The notes under the pieces: model-generated
The model's input: the letters and a program-made list of their open reading frames with translations, nothing else
Told to the model about the DNA's origin: nothing
The model's database searches: none
Position numbers and translations under genes: made by a program
Assembly: GCA_023438885.1 (NCBI GenBank)
Contig: JAEXPS010000067.1
Location: 1 to 13,366 of the forward strand
DNA: 13,366 bases
Direction of reading: 5' to 3'
DNA from: Actinomycetes bacterium
Lineage (GTDB): Bacteria > Actinomycetota > Actinomycetes > Actinomycetales > Cellulomonadaceae
In this document: positions 8,157 to 13,366 of the stretch, piece by piece
Layout of the letters: every line of letters starts with the position of its first letter
How positions within the stretch are numbered: the stretch's first letter is position 1

Positions 8157-8161
8157 TCCTC
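8157..8161 (-). promoter_or_regulatory. Ribosome binding site favouring the GTG 8148 start
   Basis: GAGGA on the minus strand, eight bases before the GTG at 8148. It overlaps the alternative in-frame ATG at 8161-8163, which itself has no Shine-Dalgarno-like sequence. This spacing is why the shorter protein is preferred. Confidence 0.5.
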
Positions 8162-8165
8162 ATCT

Positions 8166-8181
8166 TGTGACGATGTTCACG
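8166..8181. promoter_or_regulatory. Crp/GlxR-like binding site upstream of the reductase-nuo operon
   Basis: The 16-mer TGTGACGATGTTCACG matches the CRP-family consensus TGTGA-N6-TCACA at nine of ten half-site positions. CRP-type regulators (GlxR in Corynebacterium, Crp in Mycobacterium) are known to bind such sites and to control respiratory genes. It lies just inside the predicted transcript start of the operon, a position that would suggest repression. The motif is seen; the regulator is inferred. Confidence 0.45.
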
Positions 8182-8194
8182 TGGGCCTCCGGGG

Positions 8195-8223
8195 AGTCTA
8201 GTCACCCCCCCGGGGTGTGTCTG
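8195..8223 (-). promoter_or_regulatory. Candidate sigma-A-type promoter of the reductase-nuo operon
   Basis: On the minus strand a -35-like CAGACA (8223-8218, four of six matches to TTGACA) is followed after 17 bases by TAGACT (8200-8195), which fits the actinobacterial TANNNT -10. Transcription would start near 8188, giving a leader of about 40 bases to the GTG at 8148. This would exclude the GTG at 8205 as a start. It is the only good -35/-10 pair I see in the gap. Confidence 0.4.
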
Positions 8224-8238
8224 CTGAGGCTTACCTCA
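8220..8238. promoter_or_regulatory. DtxR/IdeR-like iron box overlapping the -35
   Basis: The 19 bases read on the plus strand match the corynebacterial DtxR consensus TWAGGTWAGSCTWACCTWA at 14 of 19 positions by my count. The right half (AGGCTTACCT, 8227-8236) is perfect and the left half poor. It overlaps the outer part of the candidate -35. Within it TGAGG-CTTA-CCTCA is a 5-bp-arm palindrome. A chance match is possible. Confidence 0.3.
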
Positions 8239-8248
8239 CTTGGGCCCA

Positions 8249-8274
8249 TGATTCGGGACCTGGGTCCCGAATCA
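8249..8274. terminator. Perfect 26-bp inverted repeat downstream of menG (hairpin terminator or operator)
   Basis: Two perfect 12-bp arms (TGATTCGGGACC and its exact complement) flank a central TG. It begins 27 bases beyond the menG stop, so in the menG transcript it would form a stable hairpin with a tiny loop. There is no U-tract after it, as is common for actinobacterial terminators. Its near-complete symmetry also suits a dimeric repressor operator for the operon that starts to its left. The sequence cannot decide between these. Confidence 0.5.
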
Positions 8275-8301
8275 CATCACTGACCTGCGGCGGCCAGGGT
8301 C

Positions 8302-9009
8302 TCACGATGCCTCGTCAGACGGCTTGAGACCCCGGTGGAGGGCCACCACGCCGCCCGTGAGATTCCGGAACGCCACCTGCTGCCAGCCCGCCTTCCGCAT
8401 CGCCAGGCCCAGCTCCCGCTGGTTCGGCCACGCGGCGATGGTGTCGGCCAGGTAGGTGTACGCGTCCGACTCCTTCGCCACGACGCCGGCCACCCTCGGC
8501 AGCGCCTTGCTCAGGTACTGCTCGTAGACCGCGCGGAAGGCGCGGTTCGTCGGCCGCGAGAACTCGCAGATCACCACCTTGCCGCCCGGCCTGGTGACGC
8601 GGAACATCTCGCCGAGCGCCGCCTCCACGTCGGGCACGTTGCGCAGCCCGAACGAGATCGTCACCGCGTCGAAGGAGTTGTCCGCGAACGGCAGGGCGAG
8701 GGCGTCGCCGGCGACGAACGCGATGTCGGGCCGGCGCTGCCGGCCCACCGCGCGCATGCCCAGCGACAGGTCGCACGCCACCACTCGCACGCCCTTGTCC
8801 ACCAGCGGCGCCGCGGAGGTGCCGGTGCCCGCGGCGAGGTCGAGGACGGTGTCGCCCGGGCCGACGTCCAGGGCGTCGAGGGTGGCGTGCCGCCACCGCC
8901 TGTCCTGACCGAGCGACAGGACGTCGTTCGTCCGGTCGTAGCGGGTGGCGACGGCGTCGAACATCGAGGCGACGTCGTGGGTGTCCTTGTCCAGGCCGGC
9001 ACGGGGCAT
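8302..9009 (-). CDS. menG: Demethylmenaquinone methyltransferase (UbiE/MenG family)
   Basis: MenG methylates demethylmenaquinone with S-adenosylmethionine, the last ring step of menaquinone synthesis. The protein has 235 residues, the standard length. SAM motif I is VLDLAAGTGTSA (55-66), with the acidic end of strand 2 at ACDLS (78-82). The two UbiE signatures are present: YDRTNDVLSLGQDRRWR (24-40) and RVTRPGGKVVICEFS (137-151). GDALALPF (101-108) and ISFGLRNV (118-125) are also conserved. The ATG at 9009 has GGAGG eight bases upstream (9018-9022). The frame stays open far beyond, but that stretch is antisense to menF. No ubiquinone genes are expected in this group, so menG is the right name. 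No promoter was recognised for it in the 86-bp divergent gap. Confidence 0.95.
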   Translation of the reverse strand: MPRAGLDKDTHDVASMFDAVATRYDRTNDVLSLGQDRRWRHATLDALDVGPGDTVLDLAAGTGTSAAPLVDKGVRVVACDLSLGMRAVGRQRRPDIAFVAGDALALPFADNSFDAVTISFGLRNVPDVEAALGEMFRVTRPGGKVVICEFSRPTNRAFRAVYEQYLSKALPRVAGVVAKESDAYTYLADTIAAWPNQRELGLAMRKAGWQQVAFRNLTGGVVALHRGLKPSDEAS

Positions 9010-9083
9010 GGGACCATCCTCCCCCACGCCGGCAACCCTCACGCGCGCCCTCGCTCGGTGCGGGGGTTCGCGGGCGGTGGCGT

Positions 9084-9095
9084 TAGCCTGCGGCG
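9084..9095 (+). promoter_or_regulatory. -10 element of menF, probable leaderless transcript
   Basis: TAGCCT (9084-9089) fits the TANNNT -10 of actinobacteria and ends six bases before the menF GTG, the spacing expected if the transcript starts at the start codon itself. There is no Shine-Dalgarno before that GTG and no clear -35. The rest of the menG-menF gap (9010-9083) shows only the menG ribosome binding site. Confidence 0.45.
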
Positions 9096-10448
9096 GTGAC
9101 GTCGATCGCGGCCGCACCGGCCGCACACCCGCTCGTCGTGCGCACGGTGCCGCTGGATCGGCTGCCGACGGCGCGGTCCGACGAGCACCCGGACCCCCTC
9201 GACCTGCTCGAGCTGCTCCCGGCCGACGCGCCGCTCGCCTGGGTGCGCCGGGGCGAGGGGCTGGTCGCGTGGGGCGAGGCCGTGCGCATGGAGGTCGCCG
9301 GCCCGAGCCGGTTCGCCGACGCCCAGGCCGCGTGGCGCGAGGTCGTCGCGCACGCCGTGGTGCGCGACGAGGTGGGCGTGCCGGGCACCGGGCCGGTGGC
9401 GTTCGGTTCGTTCGCGTTCGATGCCGCCTCTCCGGCCGGCGGAGTGCTCGTGGTGCCCCGCGTGGTCGTCGGCCGGCGCCACGGGCGTGCCTGGCTGACC
9501 ACGATCTCGCCCTCCGGCGACCTGGCCGCACCGCCCCAGCCGGAGGCCCTGCAGGCGGCCGACGAGCCCTCGGCACCGGGCGCCGTGACGCAGGCCGACG
9601 GGGCGCTGGCCCCCGCCGAGTGGAGCCGGGCGGTGGGCGACGCGATCGCGGCGATCCGGCGCGGCGAGGTCGACAAGGTGGTGCTCGCCAGGGACGTCGT
9701 CGCCACGGCCGCGCGGCCGGTCGACGTGCGGTGGGTGGCCCGCCGGCTGGCCGAGCGCTACGCCGCCTGCTGGACGTTCGCGGTCGACGGGATGGTGGGC
9801 GCGACCCCGGAGCTGCTGGTGCGCTCGGAGAAGGGGCTCGTCACCTCGCGCGTGCTGGCCGGCACCATCCGCCGCACCGGCGACGACGACGCCGACATGG
9901 CGCGGGCGGCGATCCTGGCCCACAGCTCGAAGGACCTCGAGGAGCACGAGTACGCCGTGGCCTCGGTCGCCGCGGCGCTGGAGCCGTTCTGCTCGTCGGC
10001 CAACGTGCCGGACGTGCCGTTCGTGCTGCCGCTGCCGAACGTGCTGCACCTCGCGAGCGACGTCACCGGCGTGCTGACACCGCCGCACCCCACGTCGCTG
10101 GCCCTGGCCGCGGCGTTGCATCCCTCCGCCGCGGTGTGCGGCACGCCGACGCAGGCGGCCCGGGCCGTCATCACGGACGTCGAGCGGATGGACCGCGACC
10201 GGTACGCCGGACCGGTGGGATGGATCGGTGCCGACGGCGACGGCGAGTGGGGCATCGCGCTGCGCTCCGGTCGCGTGGACGGCGCCGACCCGCGGCGAGT
10301 GCGGCTGTTCGCGGGGTGCGGCGTCGTCGCCGCCTCCGACCCTGCCGCCGAGCTGGCAGAGTCCGAGGCCAAGCTGGAGCCGATGCGATGGGCGCTCGGG
10401 ATCGCGGGCTCGTCCGGCACGACGACGGGCGGCCACCCGCTGGGGTGA
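9096..10448 (+). CDS. menF: Isochorismate synthase
   Basis: MenF converts chorismate to isochorismate, the entry reaction of the classical menaquinone pathway. The protein has 450 residues. It shows the chorismate-binding fold of MenF/EntC/TrpE enzymes: EVDKVVLARDV (191-201) with Lys194 at the position of the catalytic lysine, GATPELLV (235-242), LAGTIRRTG (254-262), SSKDLEEHEY (277-286), HPSAAVCGTP (342-351), and FDR/MDRDRYAGPVGW-type sequence at 365-376. The Mg2+-binding C-terminal stretch ELAESEAKLE is at 419-428. The context with menD, menG and nuo favours menaquinone over siderophore or salicylate synthesis. The GTG at 9096 lacks a ribosome binding site but sits right after a -10 element. 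It converges on the protease gene with 16 bases between stops. Confidence 0.94.
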   Translation: MTSIAAAPAAHPLVVRTVPLDRLPTARSDEHPDPLDLLELLPADAPLAWVRRGEGLVAWGEAVRMEVAGPSRFADAQAAWREVVAHAVVRDEVGVPGTGPVAFGSFAFDAASPAGGVLVVPRVVVGRRHGRAWLTTISPSGDLAAPPQPEALQAADEPSAPGAVTQADGALAPAEWSRAVGDAIAAIRRGEVDKVVLARDVVATAARPVDVRWVARRLAERYAACWTFAVDGMVGATPELLVRSEKGLVTSRVLAGTIRRTGDDDADMARAAILAHSSKDLEEHEYAVASVAAALEPFCSSANVPDVPFVLPLPNVLHLASDVTGVLTPPHPTSLALAAALHPSAAVCGTPTQAARAVITDVERMDRDRYAGPVGWIGADGDGEWGIALRSGRVDGADPRRVRLFAGCGVVAASDPAAELAESEAKLEPMRWALGIAGSSGTTTGGHPLG

Positions 10449-10456
10449 CCGCCCGT
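10425..10456. terminator. Bidirectional hairpin terminator between menF and the protease gene
   Basis: A 32-base inverted repeat has outer arms ACGGGCGG/CCGCCCGT (8 bp), one C-A mismatch, inner arms CACCC/GGGTG (5 bp) and a 4-base loop. It spans the menF stop codon and starts eight bases after the protease stop, so it is placed to end both convergent transcripts. No T-tracts flank it on either strand. Confidence 0.6.
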
Positions 10457-10464
10457 GCGCCGGA

Positions 10465-12204
10465 TCAGCCGTTGCCGAGCTGGTCCTGGTGCTCCTGGAG
10501 CCAGTTCCACAGCTCGTCGGGCGTCATGCCGCCCGGCAGGCCGAACGAGTTGCCGTCCCCGTTGTCGGGGTTGCCGTTGTCAGGGCTCCCGTTGTCAGGG
10601 CTCCCGTTGTCGCGGTTCTTGTTGTCGGGGCTGCCGTTGCCACGGTTGCCGTCGGGCTGGCCAGGTGCCGTGGGCGACGAGCCGGAGTCGTCGACCCGCG
10701 CGGCGAGCGTCACGTCGAGGGTGAGCGACTCCCCGTCGCGGACCAGCACGAGGCTGGCCTTGTCGTCGGCCGCCAGGGCCCGGACGTACGCGGCGAGCGC
10801 GTCCGCCCCGCCCACCGGCTTCCCGTTGATCGCGACGACGACGTCACCGGCCTCGACACCCGCGGCCGCGGCCGGGGAGTCGGCGGAGACCTGCGTCACG
10901 GCGGCGCCACGGCGGGTGACACCGTCGGCGGTCGCAGTGCCGTCCTGGAGGCTGACGCCGAGATAGGCGTGCTTCGCCTCGCCGTCGGAGACCAGCTGCT
11001 CGGCGATGTCCTTCACCAGGTTGACCGGGATCGCGAAGCCGAGACCGATGGAGCCGGACTGGCTCGACGTCGTGGCGATCGACGAGGTGATGCCGATGAC
11101 GTGGCCCTGCACGTCGAACAGCGGGCCACCGGAGTTGCCGGGGTTGACGGCCGCGTCGATCTGGATCGCGTTGCTGACGGGCGCGTTCGCGCTGCCGTCG
11201 CTGCCCGGGGAGACCGGCCGGTCGACGGCCGAGACGATGCCCGTGGTGACGGTGTTGGCCAGGCCGAGCGGGTTGCCGACCGCCATGACGGCGTCGCCGA
11301 CGCGCACGTCGTCGGAGTTGCCGAACTGCGCCACGGCGAGGTCGCTCGGCGGGTCCTGGATCGTGACGACCGCCAGGTCGGTGCTCGGGTCGGTGCCCGC
11401 CACCTTCGCGTCGTAGATGCGGCCGTCGGACAGCGTCACCTTCACCACGCCGCCCTGCGCGCCCTCGACCACGTGGTTGTTCGTCACCACGTGGCCCTCC
11501 TTGTCGACGACGACGCCGGAGCCCAGCGCCTCGCCGCCCTGCATCTGCACGTCGATGGCGACGACGGCCGGCTGCACCGCCGCGGCGACCGCTGCCCAGT
11601 CGGGGTTCTCGTTCGTCGAGCCCGCGACCGGGACCGCGCCGGCGTCCGACTGGCCGAGCGTCGCGATCGAGGTCTGCGACGGCTCGCCGGCCGCCACGGC
11701 ACGGAACCGGTGGGTGCCGATGGCGATCGCTGCCGCACCGAGCAGTGCGACGACGAGCAGCGTGGCGACGATCGGCAGCCACGCGCGCCGCTTGGGCGTG
11801 GTGGTGCCGGCCGGTGGGGGGGCCTGCATGCCCGGGTAGGCCGGGCCGGTCGGGCCGGCATAGGGCTGGGCAGGCGGCGCGTAGGGCTGCGCGGGCGGCG
11901 CTGCCACCGGTCGCGGTCCGTACGGGTACGGGGCCGCGGGCTGCTGCCCGGCGGGCTGGCCCGGGTGGGCCGGGCCGGCGTACGGCGCGGGTGCGGAGTA
12001 CGCGGCCTGGTGCGCCGGGCCGGTGTACGGCGCCGGCGGCTGCGTGGCGCCCGTGGGCGGCAGCGGCTGCGTGGCGCCGAGCGGCGGCACCTGCTGGGTG
12101 TCCCCCGCGCGGGGGGTGGCGCTCTCGTGGAGCTGGCCCTCGCCCGCCGCGGAAGCCGCGGCGCCCTGTGGGGAGATCGAGGGCTCTTCGGGGGTTGTGG
12201 TCAT
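10465..12204 (-). CDS. HtrA/DegP-like membrane-anchored serine protease with PDZ domain
   Basis: This S1C-family protease probably acts outside the membrane on misfolded or signal proteins. It has 579 residues: a cytoplasmic Pro/Gln/Tyr/Ala-rich N-terminus (1-137), basic KRR, one transmembrane helix (about 141-163), a trypsin-like domain (about 200-395), a PDZ domain (about 408-500) and a C-terminal tail. The catalytic triad is His244 (TNNHVV), Asp276 (TDLAVV) and Ser358 (NPGNSGGPL). The tail contains GSPDN-type pentapeptide repeats (about 524-548) and ends with a short hydrophobic, Trp-containing segment (MTPDELWNWLQ). The ATG at 12204 has AAGGAGGA close upstream; an in-frame ATG at 12228 lacks one. 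It follows menD by 91 bases and might share its transcript. The native substrate is unknown. Confidence 0.93.
   Translation of the reverse strand: MTTTPEEPSISPQGAAASAAGEGQLHESATPRAGDTQQVPPLGATQPLPPTGATQPPAPYTGPAHQAAYSAPAPYAGPAHPGQPAGQQPAAPYPYGPRPVAAPPAQPYAPPAQPYAGPTGPAYPGMQAPPPAGTTTPKRRAWLPIVATLLVVALLGAAAIAIGTHRFRAVAAGEPSQTSIATLGQSDAGAVPVAGSTNENPDWAAVAAAVQPAVVAIDVQMQGGEALGSGVVVDKEGHVVTNNHVVEGAQGGVVKVTLSDGRIYDAKVAGTDPSTDLAVVTIQDPPSDLAVAQFGNSDDVRVGDAVMAVGNPLGLANTVTTGIVSAVDRPVSPGSDGSANAPVSNAIQIDAAVNPGNSGGPLFDVQGHVIGITSSIATTSSQSGSIGLGFAIPVNLVKDIAEQLVSDGEAKHAYLGVSLQDGTATADGVTRRGAAVTQVSADSPAAAAGVEAGDVVVAINGKPVGGADALAAYVRALAADDKASLVLVRDGESLTLDVTLAARVDDSGSSPTAPGQPDGNRGNGSPDNKNRDNGSPDNGSPDNGNPDNGDGNSFGLPGGMTPDELWNWLQEHQDQLGNG
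10561..10635. repeat. Five tandem 15-bp units inside the protease gene
   Basis: Five head-to-tail 15-bp units begin with GTTGTC; the second and third (gttgtcagggctccc) are identical and the others differ at one to five positions. On the minus strand they encode GSPDN, KNRDN, GSPDN, GSPDN, GNPDN. Because 15 is a multiple of three, gain or loss of units keeps the reading frame. The stretch is visibly less GC-rich than its surroundings. Confidence 0.8.
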
Positions 12205-12207
12205 GGG

Positions 12208-12215
12208 TCCTCCTT
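12208..12215 (-). promoter_or_regulatory. Ribosome binding site of the protease gene
   Basis: AAGGAGGA on the minus strand, three bases before the ATG at 12204. It falls inside the reading frame opened by the upstream ATG at 12228 and so supports the shorter protein. The rest of the 91-bp gap to menD (12216-12295) contains a 10-bp palindrome GGAGCGCTCC at 12255-12264 and no promoter I can recognise. Confidence 0.6.
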
Positions 12216-12295
12216 CGTCGGGGACCATCAGACCTCGTCCTTCTGGAGGGACCCGGAGCGCTCCCTGGGAATCGCCTTGGAACGTGCGCCCGCGG

Positions 12296-13366
12296 TCAGG
12301 ACAGGACGGCGGAGACCGCGGCAGCGATCTCTGCGGCGAGCCGTGCGGCCAGCGCCTGGCGGCCGGCGCGGTCCACCCGCACCTCCACCACGCTGACGCC
12401 GGTGCCGGGCGCCGCCAGCGCGGGCAGCAGGCCGTCGACGTCCGTCACCTTGCTGTGCCGCACCCCGTACCCGGCGCACAGGGCCGCGAGCTCGGCGCCG
12501 TGAGGGGTGGCGAACACCCGCTCGAAGGTGGCGGGGTCGGCGGCGCGCCCGGGCTCGAGCGTGGCGAAGATCGACCCGCCGTCGTCGTTCGCGACGACGA
12601 TCTGCAGGTCGGCCGGCGGCTCGGCGGGGCCGCGCAGCAGTCCGCCGACGTCGTGGAGGAACGTCAGGTCACCGACGTACGCCCGCACCCGCCGCCGCGG
12701 CAACCCCAGCGCCACGCCGGTCGCCGTCGACACCAGCCCGTCGATGCCGGCCAGCCCGCGGTTCGCCACGACGAGTGGCGGGGAGTCCCACTCGGCGACG
12801 AGGTCCAGGTCGCGCACGGGGTTGGACGAGCCGACGACGAGCACGTCCTCCGGCGAGCTCACCTGCGCCACGGCACGTGCCAGCGCCGGGCCGGTCACCC
12901 GTGCCGCGGACCGTGACCGCCGCTGGCCAGGCCCGCCGGGCGGGACGTCGAGCAACCGCGCGAGCGTCTGTCGAGCCGCCCGGTCGGCGGCCCGCCAGGA
13001 AGCCGTCCACTCCTGCGCCGCGGCGGCGCGACGCAGGCCCGCCGGTACGTCGAGCAGCACCTCGGAGGCGTTGCGGGCCGCATCCGGCCAGGACCCTCCG
13101 CGCGGTGCGACGACGACCACCTCGACCTCCGGGTCGCCGAGGAGCCGTTGCACCTGCCGACTGAGGGTGGGCCGGCCGAACACGATCGCGCGGCGTACCG
13201 CGCCTCCCAGCCTCTCCTCGTCGAGCAGCAGACGGTAGGCCGCCACCGCCTGCGGGCCGCCGCGTGCGAGCGACGAGGGCTCGGCGAGCAGCGGCCAGCC
13301 GGTCTGCTCCGCAAGGCGGCGGGCGCCGGGGCCGGCGCCGTCCCCCGACACGACGACCGTCGGCTG
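12296..13366 (-). CDS. menD: 2-succinyl-5-enolpyruvyl-6-hydroxy-3-cyclohexene-1-carboxylate synthase (SEPHCHC synthase), partial, N-terminus beyond right edge
   Basis: MenD is a thiamine-diphosphate enzyme that joins 2-oxoglutarate to isochorismate, the step after MenF. The last 356 codons are visible; the family has about 550-600 residues, so the Pyr domain at the N-terminus is missing. The visible part starts in the middle domain. The C-terminal PP domain shows ANRGLAGIDG (around 12763-12736), then the cofactor-binding motif beginning GDLTFLHD (from 12673) and ending NDDGGSIF (from 12589), which is the MenD version of the GDG...NN thiamine motif. ATPHGAEL and AGYGV follow as in actinobacterial homologues. 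The frame is open to the window edge with no stop. It lies upstream of the protease on the same strand. Confidence 0.93.
   Translation of the reverse strand, partial: QPTVVVSGDGAGPGARRLAEQTGWPLLAEPSSLARGGPQAVAAYRLLLDEERLGGAVRRAIVFGRPTLSRQVQRLLGDPEVEVVVVAPRGGSWPDAARNASEVLLDVPAGLRRAAAAQEWTASWRAADRAARQTLARLLDVPPGGPGQRRSRSAARVTGPALARAVAQVSSPEDVLVVGSSNPVRDLDLVAEWDSPPLVVANRGLAGIDGLVSTATGVALGLPRRRVRAYVGDLTFLHDVGGLLRGPAEPPADLQIVVANDDGGSIFATLEPGRAADPATFERVFATPHGAELAALCAGYGVRHSKVTDVDGLLPALAAPGTGVSVVEVRVDRAGRQALAARLAAEIAAAVSAVLS

Noticed and set aside
8149..8205. Longer starts for the reductase (ATG 8163, GTG 8205)
   Set aside because: The ATG has no ribosome binding site and its leader is a Crp-like palindrome; the GTG at 8205 lies upstream of the predicted transcript start. 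ATG 8163 remains possible.
8203..8217. C-run followed by GGGG (ccccccc cgggg) near the promoter
   Set aside because: It can pair weakly with itself but falls in the promoter spacer; I see no reason to treat it as a separate element.
9010..9576. Extension of the menG frame far upstream of its ATG
   Set aside because: The extension is Arg/Pro/Ala-rich, antisense to menF, and menG homology begins at the ATG at 9009, which has a good ribosome binding site.
12205..12228. Upstream ATG at 12228 for the protease
   Set aside because: The strong ribosome binding site is between this ATG and the one at 12204, and the added eight residues match nothing in the family.
12255..12264. 10-bp palindrome GGAGCGCTCC between menD and the protease
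   Set aside because: A short perfect GC palindrome is not rare in DNA of this composition and has no U-tract, no extended arms and no recognised operator consensus.
1..13366. A hidden novel system: CRISPR, transposon, prophage, toxin-antitoxin or RNA gene
   Set aside because: No direct-repeat arrays, transposase-like sequence, integrase, tRNA-like sequence or small gene pair was found on either strand; nearly all of the window is assigned to conserved genes.

Overview
The window is chromosomal DNA of a high-GC (about 70% by eye) Gram-positive actinobacterium. The nuo gene order, the menaquinone genes next to nuo, GTG starts, a probable leaderless gene and a Pro-rich HtrA-type protease all fit this. 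A Micrococcales relative such as Cellulomonas is my best guess, but nothing here fixes the genus. The genes are densely packed; the longest gap is about 150 bp. I see no mobile elements, CRISPR arrays, tRNA or rRNA genes.

Left part (1-8148, minus strand): the front of a complex I operon, read right to left as menaquinone (geranylgeranyl) reductase - nuoA - nuoB - nuoC - nuoD - nuoE - nuoF - nuoG. NuoG runs off the left edge. From nuoB to nuoG every stop codon overlaps the next start (ATGA once, TGATG four times), so translation is probably coupled. The visible subunits cover the NADH/FMN site, clusters N1a, N3, N1b, N4, N5 and N2, and much of the quinone site. The off-path N7 cluster site of NuoG has lost all four cysteines.

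Centre (8149-9095): a 153-bp intergenic region upstream of the reductase-nuo operon holds a candidate promoter, a Crp/GlxR-like site, a DtxR/IdeR-like box and a perfect 26-bp inverted repeat. To its right is menG (menaquinone methyltransferase, minus). Divergent to it is menF (isochorismate synthase, plus), which looks leaderless.

Right part (9096-13366): menF converges on an htrA-like membrane-anchored serine protease (minus); a strong shared hairpin lies between them. Upstream of the protease is the C-terminal part of menD (minus), cut by the right edge.

Together the genes make the electron carrier and the enzyme that reduces it. MenF and MenD catalyse the first two committed steps from chorismate, MenG the last methylation, and the reductase saturates part of the isoprenoid tail. 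Complex I then reduces menaquinone with NADH. The protease is the one gene with no obvious part in this pathway. The window is mostly conserved core metabolism. Its most unusual points are the missing N7 ligands and the site-rich control region at 8149-8301.
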